Source of the DNA: Dendrocalamus latiflorus
Taxonomy: Eukaryota > Streptophyta > Magnoliopsida > Poales > Poaceae
NCBI GenBank assembly: GCA_017311315.1
Contig: CM029610.1
Coordinates: 35,586,870 to 35,650,869 of the forward strand
DNA length: 64,000 nt
Direction of reading: 5' to 3'
Position 1 is the first letter of the stretch; each line of letters begins with the position of its first letter. Both the position numbers and the translations under genes were made by a program. The notes below the pieces were generated by a model. It had not been told where the DNA came from, searched no databases, and was given only the letters and a program-made list of their open reading frames with translations. Below are positions 1-11,278 of the stretch, piece by piece.

Positions 1-890
1 TAGATACTTTGAAAAGTCACTGTGATGGTCTGCTCAACCACACGTCTAAGGGATCGTGTGGGTCAACGAGTTGATTGTCTCTTGTGGTGAAAGTGTACAA
101 ACTCTGCAGAGTCTAAAACTATTCGAATAGCCGTGCCCACGGTCAAGGGCGGACATGGGAACTTAACCAGATATAGTTCAATTTCAAAATGATTTATGAA
201 TGGGAATGGAAAAGTGGAGGGCAGTGTAAGGCCCGGGTTTGGAATTGTCCTGGGTGTCGTCCCAGTGGTAAGTTAAGCGGCTATAACGCTGAAGAATTGC
301 TATATGGTGCAGATGCCATGTAACGGTGGATGGAATCTGGATCGCTATTATTGTTGCATGTTCTTGAACAATATGCTTCTGTTCAAAATGCTAGGTCTTA
401 GGAAATTTTTATATAATTGTATTCAAAAGCACTCTTCGCAAAAAAAAGAAAATAAACCTAAGCCATCCTTTGATAAGCCATGCATATTATCTACCTGCAT
501 TCTGGGTGTTGGCTCGCTGAGCACGGGGTCGGAGTGCTCATGCTCGCTTTTGCGACAAATTCAGGAGCAGGAATCAAATCACTGCGCTTCAACAATACTT
601 CTGGATCATGATGGCAAAGAAGATGAAGATGTCGAGAACTAGGTCGCGAACCTCCAGTTGGCTGCCTGTGGGCATGTCCTGAAGGTCCCACCTGTGTGCT
701 TCGTTCTTCCGCTGCTGCAATTTATTGATTTCGGCCTAATCGGCCCATGAGTAAGTCTACTATTATATTTACGTTTCCGCATGATATGAACTTTGATATT
801 CAGAACTGTAACTGTGTGCACTATCTACTGATCCAGGGAATAGTGCAATTAAACACAGTAGATTCCGGATGGTAAAATCTGGGTCTGACA
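1..890 (+). mobile_element. 3' part of a long LTR (Ty3/gypsy, Del/Tekay-like), cut by window start
   Basis: The stretch is followed by an initiator-Met type primer-binding site, so it should be the end of a 5' LTR, closing on ..CTGACA or a few bases later. Its first 150 bp resemble the reverse complement of part of the solo LTR at 11279-14736 (shared phrases such as TAAGGGATCGTGTGGGT and AAACTCTGCAGAGTC), which links the two as related families and shows that the solo LTR reads on the minus strand. No long reading frame is present. The left end lies outside the window. Assignment to Del/Tekay rests on LTR length of the relative and on the primer site, and is an inference. Confidence 0.45.
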
Positions 891-894
891 GGCA

Positions 895-906
895 TGGTAT
901 CAGAGC
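895..906 (+). other. primer-binding site, tRNA-iMet type
   Basis: TGGTATCAGAGC is the standard 12-nt complement of the 3' end of initiator methionine tRNA used by many plant LTR retrotransposons. It lies a few bases after a plausible LTR end and is the main evidence for the LTR call at 1-890. Confidence 0.55.
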
Positions 907-2650
907 ATATCGACTGCAGGTCGTGACCTAGTTAGCCAGGTCGTTAGTTTAATGACTAGAATTATTTCCTAAAAGATTATACTTCTAGAAATATAAGTGA
1001 TATGGCTCATTCTCATCTCTCTTAGGTGATTCTCTCTCATCTGTATACTACCCAGCAAGCCTCAGTCATCTTCGGTGTCTCCCTGGTCGTTCTAGACCTC
1101 AACACCATCCTGTGCCTAGTCCCGGTCCTCCTACGCCTCACCATGACCTTGCTCCGAAGTCCTGCAACTAATAACAACAAGCAAACCGTCAAGTAGCACC
1201 GCATAACACATAAAGTCACCAATTGCGCAATTCATCCAAACAATGTTTAATGCAAAATGTATGCACCCAAATACTGATTCTAAATCTAGGGCCAAACAAT
1301 AAATCCATATGCACACAAACAACAATACCCAAGTCAAACCATGACCAAATCCCCCAAAGCGCTGCTTTTATGGGAAGATCGGTAGTACCGCTCTTAACAC
1401 GCTGGTGCTACCGCTCCCCAAAGTGGTACTTTTGCACCTTGCAAACCCGCACTGGACCTCTCTGGAAAAACATATTGCAAGTCAGAGCGGAACTACCGCC
1501 TTGCGTTACTACCGCGTTTGCAACCGCGGTACCTCTGATATAGCTCCAGAAAACAGTCCAGCTCAAATGCAATCCTTGCAAAACCCTCAAAAACCAAAAT
1601 CAAACTCCACAAATATTTAATCGAAAAGTCAATTACTCCTCAAAACTATAGGGTGACATCTATATGACCTCACAACTAAACTAGTGAAATTTTAGCCTAA
1701 TAGTAACATAAGCATTTGGCTTCCTATTTGTGTACTTCGTATTTGGCAGCCACTACGGTCCGCCGCTGCAGTATTTTCTTCAACTGCTCCAGTACAAAAA
1801 AAAAGTCAAAAGGCTAGAAGTTTCCAACTGTTTGGAGCATTACCAATATCAATGATTCTGTGATTCGACTTAAGCTCAATTTTTTCTTCTTTTAGTCTTC
1901 AAACAAATCTTGGATTAAAGAGCACTCCTACAGAATAAATCTCATATTGGAAACTAAGAATGATATTTCACCAAATGCCACATAATTTTCTTTTTTAGAA
2001 AGAGCCAAGTGCAACATATGTCCCTATACTCGCGTGAGAATATGACTTAGATCGCTGAACTTAAGATTCTACTGCAAACTATCCATCGTATAAATCCTTG
2101 CCTCCTCAGGGTCCTACTAACCTTTCTGTGGCGGTTTTTTTTTTTAAAAAAAAACTTTTTCTACGGCGATTAAAACTTTGCGTTAAGCAGGAAATAAAAC
2201 GAAGCATATTATAGTTCTTTCACTTTAACATCACCAATGCTTTGTCCATTCGGTTTTCTTGTTGCCGTCAGCTGTTGGTCACCCGGCCTACTGTGCGTGT
2301 CCTCTTGTCTCGCACTCTGCAATCTCTCTGTCGCCGTCGAAAGAGCAATGAAGCCAACCACTTCTGTGCAACGGTCGTCACTAATGTGGCGTGTTGGTTG
2401 ATTTATGCGTAGTGATTGCAGTCATCTCAACATAAAGAAAGCTGCATTTGGATGGAAATTCACGAGTAGTGCCCTGCGTACTCTGCCATCTTCGAGATCC
2501 TATAAAATAAACATTGTGCTAATGAAAATATCGAGAATATTGCTTAGAAGAAAGATTGCTCCTGAACCGAAGACTTGTGTTCACTGAGCTTTTTGGTATA
2601 CCGCAGAGCTTAAATTAAGGGGCCACTTCGGATTGCTACAGCCTACAAGC
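907..2650. other. no gene seen; degraded repeat sequence
   Basis: The first few hundred bases are probably leader sequence of the element at 1-906. Around 1380-1545 there is a GC-richer stretch with repeated short words of the kind GGTAGTACCGC / CTACCGC, in both orientations, often seen in grass transposons. No reading frame in the stretch resembles a known protein. From about 1620 to 2640 I see only AT-rich sequence. Confidence 0.3.
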
Positions 2651-3786
2651 TAGGGGTGAAAACGGATCGGATAGTTTCCGCCGGATCCGGACGGATACGG
2701 ATACGGATTGTGTCGGATCGGATTTTTTTCGGATAGTTCTCGGATCGGATACGGATACGGATTTTTTTTATCGGATACGGATACGAATACAGTAAGCCTA
2801 GTATCCGTCGAATACGGATACGGATACGGATTATCCGGATAATACGAAAACGGATATCCGAGGGGAGGGGAGGGACTTTATTTTTTATTTTTGATTTTTG
2901 GATTTCAGAAAAGCCTGGGAAATTCATTTAAGCTCAGAAAAATATGAAATAAACTCCAAAAATTCCAGAAAAATTCACAGAAGTTCCTGGTGACATTTTG
3001 GACATAATAAAAATATTTTCAACTAATGTTGGTATTTAATTTTTATACTTAAAAATACTTTTTAATTTCAAAAGTAGACATTTAAACTCCAGAAAATCCA
3101 GGAAACCAAATAAAAGCCAAATAACTCCAAATAATTACTTTAAAGTAGGATTTTTATAGAAAATCAAAATATCATTTTATTTAATGTCTATTTTTTTTTG
3201 TTTTCACTTAATTTACTTTTCAAATCAGACTTTTTCAAAAACAGAAAATCCAGGGTAAAACCCAAAAATAAAATTTAGGCAACAAAAATACTTATTTTAA
3301 TTTTATTTTATTTTATTAATTAATTTATTTTTATCTTAATAAAAACCTAGGCTGTTACAACTTGATGGATGAAATGGAGGAATGAAATGTTTTTATGTTT
3401 GTTCAAATTGCTATCATGTCATCATGTGTATTCCATGAATTGCACGTTGTTGTTGCTTATGTAGTTATGTTATGATCGACTATTGGGTATATTTGCATGG
3501 TGGATGAAAAGACTATGCTTGTTTAGATTTCATGAATGTTTTGACAAGGTGAACTATTTACGTATTTTCGTTAATTTTGGATGTATAGTTTAAGATGTTT
3601 TCATATTCCGATAAATATTCGTAACCGTATTCGTTCCGATTCGTATTCGATCCGTATCTGTATTCGATATTATTCGTATTTGTATTCGTATTCGAGTTAT
3701 CCGTATTCGTATCCGTATCCAAAAAAATATGAAAACAAATATGGTAGAGGCATTATCCGTCCGTATCCGATCCGTTTTCACCCCTA
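2651..3786. mobile_element. non-autonomous hAT transposon (Ac/Ds-like), 1136 bp
   Basis: The element begins TAGGGGTGAAAACGGATCGG and ends with the inverse of this, CCGATCCGTTTTCACCCCTA, matching the Ac/Ds-type hAT terminus (…GGGATGAAAACGG). It is flanked on both sides by a perfect 8-bp duplication CTACAAGC (2643-2650 and 3787-3794), the hAT hallmark. About 200 bp at each end are packed with subterminal CGGATA / TATCCG words, like the transposase-binding repeats of Ac. The interior (about 2870-3580) is AT-rich and contains no transposase. Part of it ends in a phrase like a gypsy LTR end (CTAGGCTGTTACA near 3347), so an older LTR scrap may be captured inside. Confidence 0.92.
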
Positions 3787-4183
3787 CTACAAGCCATCTA
3801 TACTGGGAGCTAGCTACTAACACGTACAGTAAATCAGAAATAAGCGTGCAGCTTGCAGTTCAAAGCATGAAAACGTACGCTCTTCTTTAGTGCTCCATAC
3901 GTGTAGATCGAACTAGCCAAGTCCTTCGGTTGACTGCATAGTTTAACCTTTGTGGCTGCTTAGACACTGCCCATGCACAAACCCTTGACCGATACTAAAT
4001 ACTACTAGCGCGTTGAATTGAACGAGAAGTCGAGAACAAAGACTTCTCTTATATAAAAAAAGGAAAATGAGAACAAAGACTAGAACCATGTATCATTCTT
4101 TTTGTCTCCTTCAAAACGCGTAATAGTATCGTCCTAGCCCTAAGGTCACCCCTCTTTCCCTCTCATTCTCCTCCTCCTCCATC

Positions 4184-4244
<61 letters not shown>

Positions 4245-4629
4245 CCATTCCATAAACCATGTGAAATGACAAATTTTCAGACATAAAGGGTGGATTTTTT
4301 TTGAGTTGTGACTTATGGGTTTTGGTTGAAGTAGTTGTATTCTTTTGGGCTAATGGCTTATGGCTAAAACTCTAATGGCTTTTTGCTGAATTTGATACGT
4401 ATAGAACGGACTTGAATTGGTGAAGCGCAAAGCATTTGCGGTGAAAGTAAGCATGTTTTTTTAACATGGAAAAGGCACAGAAAAACCCCGTGCGTATGAG
4501 GAAAGGTAACTAAGTGGTTTGGAAGGTACATTAACACGACTTCACTTACAAACTCATGCATCCTGCAAGTCAAACGTACATGACCCATTCCCGAAACCGA
4601 AACGGAAACTATTACATCCTGCACTCCTA
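3787..4629. other. intergenic, no gene seen
   Basis: Apart from the trinucleotide microsatellite at 4185-4242 I see no gene here. Around 4340-4375 there is a phrase (GGCTAATGGCTTATGGC) of the type found near PIF/Harbinger or MITE ends, but I could not pair it with a matching inverted end. Confidence 0.3.
4185..4242. repeat. (ATT)n microsatellite
   Basis: About 19 uninterrupted copies of the trinucleotide TAT/ATT. Uninterrupted arrays of this length are usually length-polymorphic. Confidence 0.97.
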
Positions 4630-5888
4630 TGTAAACCCGACAACAAGATTGTAAGAGATGATGTCTCGTACGTAATCCATTTGTACCTCCCCATTCACCT
4701 CTACCTATGTTGGCGCCATCATGCCATCAAGTTCATTGGACCTGTAACCTGGCCCTAGAGCAAGCTCCTCGAAATCCAGATCACCCAACTACTGGTCAAT
4801 GATGAGATTGTGCAGGGCCATAGTGGCAATAATTATCTTCGTCTGCCACTCAAATAAATATGCAGCTATGTTCTGTAGTATGCGCCACTTCTTCTTTCAC
4901 ACGCTGAACGTCCGTTCGATAACGTTGTGGAGTGAGGAATGGTGGAAGTTGAACATCTCTTTCTGGCCATGCGGCACTATGCCATTGCAGAAGTCAGACA
5001 CATGATACCAGGTGTTCCTGTATAGGGCAAGATACCCCGTCCGGTTCAGATACCTAGAGTTGACTAGGTAGTATTTACCTGCAACAATGATTAGGCATGA
5101 AAACCGGTAAGGTTGGCATAATGCCACAAAGTTTTTTTTTTACAAATGTCAAGCCAGGTGTACCTACGGGAGGCTTGGGAACAAATGCCTAAAGCCGACC
5201 AGTGTATCCATCAGGATGCAGGTGTCATGGGCTGAGCCTGGCCATCTGGCGGTGACCCAAGTGAATCTCATATTGAAGTTGCACATGGCCAAGACATTTT
5301 GACTTGTGTACCCATGCTGATTGGTGTACACGACATTTGAGGCCTCTGGAAAAATTATAGGAATACGAGTGCCATCTATTACTCTGATGGCCTCTGCAAA
5401 GTGCGAGGAAAAATGAGGTGATTGCAAAGATGTATGCAATTTGGTGAAATGGAGATCCCTTGGCCTAACGTTGTAACGAGCGAGGTCATACACGCACTCT
5501 AGGACTTCGCCAAACTTGGTGCTTATAGTGAATGATGACCTGGCAAAGTGATTGCTCACCTGGTTGTTGCTCTGAGGTCCCACCACAGTCCAGAGGAACA
5601 TCCCCAAAGCCTCTTTGGAGGAAACCTCTACAGTGGACTACAAACCATGGTGGGCCATAAGCCGGGTGTGCACGCTCTTGAAACAAGCCATGTCAATCCC
5701 ATTTCATGATAGAGGTTTGGCTCGGCTAGCTACTTGTCGAGCCACTCCTGCTCGGTCTGCATGAGTTCTCTATAGGCCTTGTGCGATGCCCTCTATGCTT
5801 GCCTCTTGAGCATTTTGAGTACCACTAATTTGATGGGTGCTGGATGCACATGATTACTACTGTCGTCAGAGTTGTCATGCTCTGACAT
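4630..5888 (-). pseudogene. PIF/Harbinger DDE transposase pseudogene
   Basis: Reading on the minus strand from an ATG at 5888, the translation follows a plant PIF/Harbinger transposase of the DDE_Tnp_4 family. The best part (5607-5164) has the first catalytic Asp in AIRVIDGTRIP and the second in WPGSAHDT. The next part (5127-4897) continues with GKYYLVNSRYLNRTGYLA and with HSSLHNVIERTFSV, which holds the catalytic Glu. Further down, KKWRILQNI and MALHNLI mark the C-terminus. There are in-frame stops near 5797 and 5639, frameshifts, and an intron-like gap at about 5167-5079 whose phases do not join. The gene is therefore dead. Its usual partner, a Myb/SANT-like gene, lies just upstream on the same strand. 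Confidence 0.85.
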
Positions 5889-6740
5889 GGAGATTGCACA
5901 TGAAATAGAGTGAGTAACTGGGAAGCATAATCAACATCAGACTCTAACGGGGCTTGAAACATACCTGATGCAACCTTCTACCGGGAGCTCGACAAGGGCA
6001 ACTACGATACACAGACATGCATTGCGGGGTCGACCATTTGTAGTGGAGAGTGCGTAGTTTTTCAAGAGCTATGACCATTCTGTAAAAAAAAACGATTTTT
6101 TTGTATATGACCATTCTGAAGTTCCTCAAGATTACAAGAGAATCACATTTTTTGGAAACTAAGCATCGAGGACATTTTCTGACACTGAGAATAAATCAAC
6201 ATATCATCAAAATACTCAATCTAAAACCAATCTACCTGGACTAAGAACAGTTGCAGTTATGCTGAGGAGACACACCATCACAGAAACAGGTTGTCAATAG
6301 CAATCACAGAAACTACTCCAATGAGTACTACGCCATCACAAAGTAGGTAATCAATGGCAATCGAATCAATATTTGCCAAACTACTTGAATCACTTGGTCA
6401 ATATGCAAAGCACTGGGCACACGAAATATATGGCTTTACCAATAATTAGCAATCCCAGCAATGCAACATACAACAAAATTGTTCAGTGGCACAGTACAAT
6501 AAACAAATGTGTGCTAGGAGTGACATCGTCAATGCACAATGAATAGTTTATGAAAATAATAACACAGGTCGACATGATCGAGGACATATCCAAGTCTGAA
6601 ATGCTCACCGAGCATATGGAACGATGTCACAGTGCAGCAAAGGCTCAATGTGCAAGCCACACATACGATGTCCCAATTTATTGAACAATAACATGAAATA
6701 AACGAGACATAGAGTACTAACCGGATCGACAAAGGGCCTC
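5889..6740. other. spacer between the two Harbinger genes, no gene seen
   Basis: AT-rich sequence between the transposase remnant and the Myb-like remnant. No conserved frame is visible. It probably belongs to the same transposon. Confidence 0.35.
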
Positions 6741-7690
6741 TTACCTCAAATGTGTACTACTTGGACTGGCTAAATGCCCACGCATGGCGTAGCCACTCAC
6801 TTCGGAGCGTTGGGCACTTATCATCCTAAACATTTTATGGTTGTCCTTGTCCTGGAGCAGCATTGTGGTGTAGAACCACTCCTCCGAGCCCTCGCGGTAC
6901 CCATTGGCAATGACCTTGTGAATGAGCTCCTCGAACTCAATGCGCAAGTTGTCTTGCTTCGCCGCACTGGTCACTAATTGAGCTTCATAGTAGTTGCACA
7001 CGTGCTCAATGCAATCCGATGCATGGTCACTCTTGGATCGCTTGCTTGCACGTGAGTATGAGGAGGTGTTTGTAGTAGGTTGCTTGCCAAACCTTCCACC
7101 CACAGAGCTTGGGCTCCCGATTAGTGACTCCTCCCCGTCTTCATCAAAGCTAGCTTGTTGGTTCAGCTGACTCCCTGCGGGTGTGGCAACGTGCTCGCTT
7201 GTGCATAGAGCACCTTCGAACACATCCGCCATCAGGTCCTCGTGCCATATGGTGCTTTTCGAAACCTTTGCACCGAACTAATTACCTGCTCACAATGGAT
7301 GGGCTGGTGTTACGACGTGTACAAAACGACCATATGCCATTGCAATATAAAAACTAATTGCCACATGGCTAGTTCCTGCTGCACCCACCAAGAAGAGTCT
7401 ACAACGCTGCACCACATCTCTAGATCGATGCCCAACCAAAAGGCGTTATGCTTAAGCGTGCACCACTTGCTACAGAGCTGCTTCTAGCTGTCCCAATGAT
7501 TTTTGAACTACTTGTGGGTGTAGCACCAACCAATGCATGCCTTGAACTTGTGCATTAGGTTCATGTAGCCACGCCTGTTGAGACAAGCGGTATTACAGTT
7601 GTTGACATGCACCTCCTCACAGTAGATATGAAGGAACACCAATGATGCTTGCTCACCCCAAATCTTCACCTTGGCCGGCTGGCGATCCAT
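6741..7690 (-). pseudogene. Myb/SANT-like protein gene of the Harbinger element, decayed
   Basis: The upstream part (7690-7508) has the pattern of the Myb/SANT-like domain found in plant Harbinger accessory proteins: a tryptophan-anchored start (KVKIWGEQ), FLHIYCEEV, GYMNLMHKF, and after a stop FKNHWDS. The downstream part (7232-6741, 163 residues) fits the C-terminal half of such proteins: a Ser/Lys-rich linker (RASKRSKSD) and a helical segment ending in MLLQDKDNHKMFRMISAQ. Stops and a frame change separate the two parts, so no intact protein is made. In active PIF/Harbinger elements this protein helps the transposase enter the nucleus and bind DNA. The call of the N-terminal half is weaker than that of the C-terminal half. 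Confidence 0.6.
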
Positions 7691-8307
7691 TTACAAAGGA
7701 AACCTGTAAAGGATAGTCTTCTTAAGTTTGTAAAACGACTCACAATAATTGCCATCCGAGCAGTGGGTATCGGAATGGCTATGAAGGGCATGGAGCGTAC
7801 CTGATGGGTAGTGCATGAGGGGTTGGTGACGGGGGCATGCATAGGCATGGCCTACAACAAAGCTTCAATGAAGCCCGGTGTGACGGCGTGGACGATGACA
7901 TGAGTGACAGTGAGTGACGTAGCAAGAGCTACCGACAAGGCACAAGTAGTGCTTGGACCTCGGCTAGGGTTACTTGGATGGTGCTAGTGTCGGAGGTAGT
8001 CTCGGAGGTAGAGCCAAATTTTGACAGCAGGAGGGAGGTCATGGGCTCACATGATGGCACCGATGCCTCCTCAAAGGGGGATGGGGCCGCGGGCTCACAA
8101 CGGGATGCCGGGCCATGCTCCAAGGGGGTCGCCGCTGTATCCAGGGAGGGGGTCGCCAGTACGGCCGGGTTCGCTTTGGGAAGGCGAGGGGGTGGACAAG
8201 AGGGAGAGGCGAGGGTGGACCAGCGATGACGGGTGGACTAGAGTGGACGACGCCTAGATATGTGGGCTGGCCGGCTGTATCGGCGATGGGTGGCGACTCA
8301 GAGGGGA
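7691..8307. other. intergenic, no gene seen
   Basis: Moderately GC-rich from 7990 on, with overlapping open frames in several phases that have no recognisable domain and look like chance frames. Confidence 0.3.
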
Positions 8308-8817
8308 GAGTTTTTTGCTATTATAGTACTCCCTAAGTATGGCTTCGACAAAACGGTATCCACGTCGTGGGCTTCTCCAAAACGATATCTATTTCGTGTA
8401 CACTTCTCTATAATAGTATTCCCAGGGATTTGAACTCAAATTATTTTGATTTTCGAATTTTATCTCCTCCATATGACTAAACTACCCTCAATAATTGTGG
8501 GCGTGCGCCGCGAGCGAGCGCGTCGCCTGCGTGCGTAGTTCGTGCGCCGCCGCCGCCAGAGGAAAAGTGATGCGCCTGTACTGTGTCGTGTGGGAAGAAA
8601 AGAAAAATGATTAGGTAGGTCTAAACAAATTTAGGAAGGGTAGTTTAGTCATTTAGAGAAGATAAAATTCGAGAATCAAAATAATTTGAGTTCAAATCCC
8701 TGGGAATACTATTATATAGAGGAGTACACGAAATAGGTATCGTTTTAGAGAAGCCCACGACGTGGATACCGTTTTGTCGAAACCATACTTAGGGAGTACT
8801 ATAATAGCAAAAAACTC
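8308..8817. mobile_element. foldback / MULE-like MITE with ~180-bp terminal inverted repeats
   Basis: The two ends are near-perfect inverted copies for about 180 bp (8308-8488 and about 8637-8817), starting GAGTTTTTTGCTATTATAG. Only about 150 bp of unrelated GC-richer sequence lies between them, with no coding capacity. Long terminal inverted repeats without a gene fit a Mutator-like non-autonomous element or other foldback MITE. I could not find a convincing target-site duplication beside the ends, so the superfamily is uncertain. Confidence 0.8.
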
Positions 8818-9592
8818 CGGATACCCAACCAGATTTGGCCCTCATGATGATGGACGTAGGGCGGCATGGCAGTGGGTGCCGGTGATGAGTATCGAAGACA
8901 CATGCGAGGGGAGCTAGAAGGAGGAGCGTGCAGGAGCGGAGGGGGCCAGTGAGGTGGAGCGGGGATGTGACGTGGGAGCAGAGGGCCAGCGAGGGTGAGC
9001 AATGGAGAGCAGAGAGGGCTTCACGAGGGAGGACTGCGAATGGGCAATGAGGAATCGATTCGTGTGATAGGGAATTGATTGCCTCCGTCGAAACGCTTTT
9101 GCAACCAACGCATTCAGAGCGGCTTATTGCTTCGGGGAGCGGAAGCCAAAGCCATAAGCCACTGGATAAGCCCTGCGGACCCAGCCAAAATATACCAGTA
9201 CTTCTTACTGTTTGCAAATATATTCTTAACCGGGTCAAGGGACGGCAATCAGAGACGACCGATATACGGTAGAACAAGGGAGGCATCAAGAGTGAAATTA
9301 GACCCACAAAACAGAGAAAGGCAGCACACAGTGTAACAACCACTCCACATAACAACACGGCAGGTTGCATTTCTCATGTCATTTTGTTCGTATACTACGT
9401 ACATAACCGGGAATCACAGCAGATACCACATCGATTGATCGATTCATCCCAACAATTTCCGATACAGAGGCTTCACAGAGACGGAGGGAAACACTTTTCA
9501 ACAAGTAACAACGCGTCAAAAGCTAGCACATCCAGTTTCTCTTCAAACCTACATGATTCTTTTTAACGAAAGAACTAGAACGTGAATATATA

Positions 9593-9595
<3 letters not shown>
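8818..9595. other. intergenic, no gene seen
   Basis: No frame here resembles a known protein. Around 9115-9165 there is sequence rich in GCCATAAGCC / GGCTTATT words typical of MITE ends, unpaired as far as I can see. Confidence 0.3.

Positions 9596-9632
<37 letters not shown>
9596..9632. repeat. (TA)n microsatellite
   Basis: About 18 uninterrupted AT dinucleotides, just downstream of the 3' end of the small gene at 9766-10176. Confidence 0.97.
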
Positions 9633-9636
<4 letters not shown>

Positions 9637-9765
9637 GAAAAGACCTGAGGAAGTAGCCACTTGCTGCGTCCAGAGCATCGGTTGTTCGATCGCCTCGGGA
9701 GCTGTGCATGCGGTTGGCGGCCTAGCGCGATCCACCGGCCAATGCGCGCCGCCGCGTGCCGTCTC

Positions 9766-10176
9766 TCACTCCTTTATCCGGAGCCAGCGGCCGAGCTGCG
9801 TGGGGTTGACGACGCCGGGGACGCGGGCCCCGCCCGCCATCAGCAGCCACGACGCCTCGGCGTACCGCCTCCCGTGCTCGGGCTCAGGCGCAGGGCGCGG
9901 GGTGGCGGGGTCCTTCCGGCTCGGCGCGGGCGGCCGCTCCCCGAGGAGCGTGCCGAACCTGAGGAACTCGTGCGCCAGGTACCCGGCGAGGAGCTTGTTG
10001 CTGCCGCCCTTGGGCGGCGGCGGCATAGGCGGCCTGGCAACCCGAGCCGCAGGGAGAGCTGGCTTGCGTGGCTCGGGTTTCACCGGCATCGCCGGGAACG
10101 ACGACGAGTACTCCCGCTCCTTCCGCTTCCCGAGAGCGCCGCCACGTGGCGGCTCCATGCGCGCGCAGAACGACAT
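9766..10176 (-). CDS. small plant-specific protein, EDA6-like (embryo sac development arrest 6 family)
   Basis: A 136-residue single-exon protein. The longer open frame upstream opens with GTG, so the first ATG, at 10176 (MSFCARMEPPRGG), is the likely start. The protein has an N-terminal basic KRKERE segment, a Pro/Ala-rich linker, then a conserved-looking C-terminal half: NKLLAGYLAHEFLRFGTLLG, a second linker, RYAEASWLLMAGGARVPGV and the closing VNPTQLGRWLRIKE. This layout (LLAGYLAHEFL…GTL and GA…PG(V/I)VNP(T/S)QL) is what I recall of a plant-specific family annotated after the Arabidopsis EDA6 locus; the biochemical role is unknown. A TATA box lies about 265 bp upstream on the same strand, giving an estimated 5' leader of about 240 nt. 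Family name from memory, so moderate certainty; that this is a real gene is more certain. Confidence 0.75.
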   Translation of the reverse strand: MSFCARMEPPRGGALGKRKEREYSSSFPAMPVKPEPRKPALPAARVARPPMPPPPKGGSNKLLAGYLAHEFLRFGTLLGERPPAPSRKDPATPRPAPEPEHGRRYAEASWLLMAGGARVPGVVNPTQLGRWLRIKE

Positions 10177-10441
10177 CTCGACGGCCCCGACGCGCCCCTC
10201 CCGCCACGCCAGCAAGCAGCGGCGTGACGGAATCGCCGATAGCAGCAGGGGAAAGAGGAAAAAGGAAACAGGTTTAAAACGAGTTTTGTGGCGTGCGGGA
10301 CGCACTAGGGGCAGATTCGTAAATTCAGAGGGAGAGGCCGAACGAAACGAAGGTCGGTGGGGGAGACGAGGAAGAAGGGGGGAAAGGAAGGGAGGAACGA
10401 AACGGAAGCGCGGGGTCGAAGAGGATGGGGATTGGGGAACC

Positions 10442-10449
10442 TATTTATA
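10442..10449 (-). promoter_or_regulatory. TATA box of the small gene
   Basis: TATAAATA on the minus strand inside CTATAAATAG, followed by a pyrimidine-rich leader. It is at a suitable distance upstream of the ATG at 10176 and is the only good TATA box nearby. Confidence 0.6.
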
Positions 10450-10669
10450 GTCGGGGAGGTTAGGTGTGGCCATTGGAATTATGGAACTAACGCCCATGCC
10501 ATTGTGTTGGTTGTTGCGGAAGGGTTGGGCAGGATCGTCATGTCGTTTGAGGCCGTGGGCTTGGGCCTTTTGGGGCCCATGTGGCGTGGTGGGCCTATTG
10601 ACGCCCATTTTAGAATCCGATCGCTGCACCTGCGTTTGTCAAGCGGCCGTGGATATGGGGGCGCATGGT

Positions 10670-11020
10670 TAACCCTCGTTTCGGCTTCAGCTTGTGATTT
10701 ATTTTTACTATTTATAAATTTTTTTTCTAAATTTTTGGTTTTTTGAGTTTTTTTTCCTTTTTCTCGTATTCGTTTTCATTGTCCGTGCTGAGCTAGTATA
10801 TTTTTCTATTTTTAAAGTTTTTTAATTTAATTACGCCAAATAAGCCACCTTCAGCTATAGTTAAATTTCAGCCGCTACAGTGCAATTTTAACCATAAGCC
10901 ACAGCTTTTCAACCCAATCAAGCATGACCTAAACCTTCAGCTACAGTGAAATTTCAGCCGCTACAATGCAATTTCAACCATAAGCTACAGTTTTTCAGCC
11001 CAACCGAGCATGACCTAAAA
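10670..11020. repeat. MITE-like repeat with an internal ~83-bp tandem duplication
   Basis: An AT-rich part (10690-10850) is followed by two tandem copies of about 83 bp, each running from CCTTCAGCTA to AGCATGACCTAAA. The AT-rich part and one copy of the end recur at about 30880-31085 in the NLR cluster, so this is a dispersed element. Phrases such as CCACAGCTTTTCA are typical of grass MITE ends. No clear target duplication was found. Confidence 0.6.
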
Positions 11021-11189
11021 CTCGCATTTGTGTCATTTCGCATGTTTTGTTTCTTTAACTTCCAATTTTTTTCCCCTCAGATGAATGAATAAAAATCCTC
11101 ATAAGAGAAGTACATCTTTTTTCCTCTTTTTCCACGGGACCCAAACAGCCCATATAGAACTCGGATCGATTCGGTGAGAAAGCTGCCGT

Positions 11190-11278
11190 TTGAAGAATCT
11201 CTTCGGTTGCCGTTTTTCCTCTGGCTCGCATTACACCGGTGATGCTGGACCTTTTCTCGTCTGCACAAGCATAATATC
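11190..11278 (+). mobile_element. L1-type LINE remnant, part 1 (left of the solo LTR)
   Basis: Translation gives a stretch ending FFLWLALHR-stop-CWTFSRLHKHNI, the start of the reverse-transcriptase-associated zinc-binding domain (zf-RVT) of plant LINE ORF2. It continues in the same frame directly after the solo LTR at 14742, once one copy of the ATATC duplication is discounted. The upstream end is indistinct, about 11040-11190, and the LINE is 5'-truncated. Confidence 0.75.

Noticed and set aside
4330..9170. Possible terminal inverted repeats of the whole Harbinger element (GGCTTATGGC words at 4355 and 9150)
   Set aside because: Only about 10 bp match cleanly, the rest does not align, and no 3-bp target duplication is evident.
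10177..10305. N-terminal extension of the small EDA6-like protein
   Set aside because: The longer frame opens with GTG; the first ATG is at 10176.
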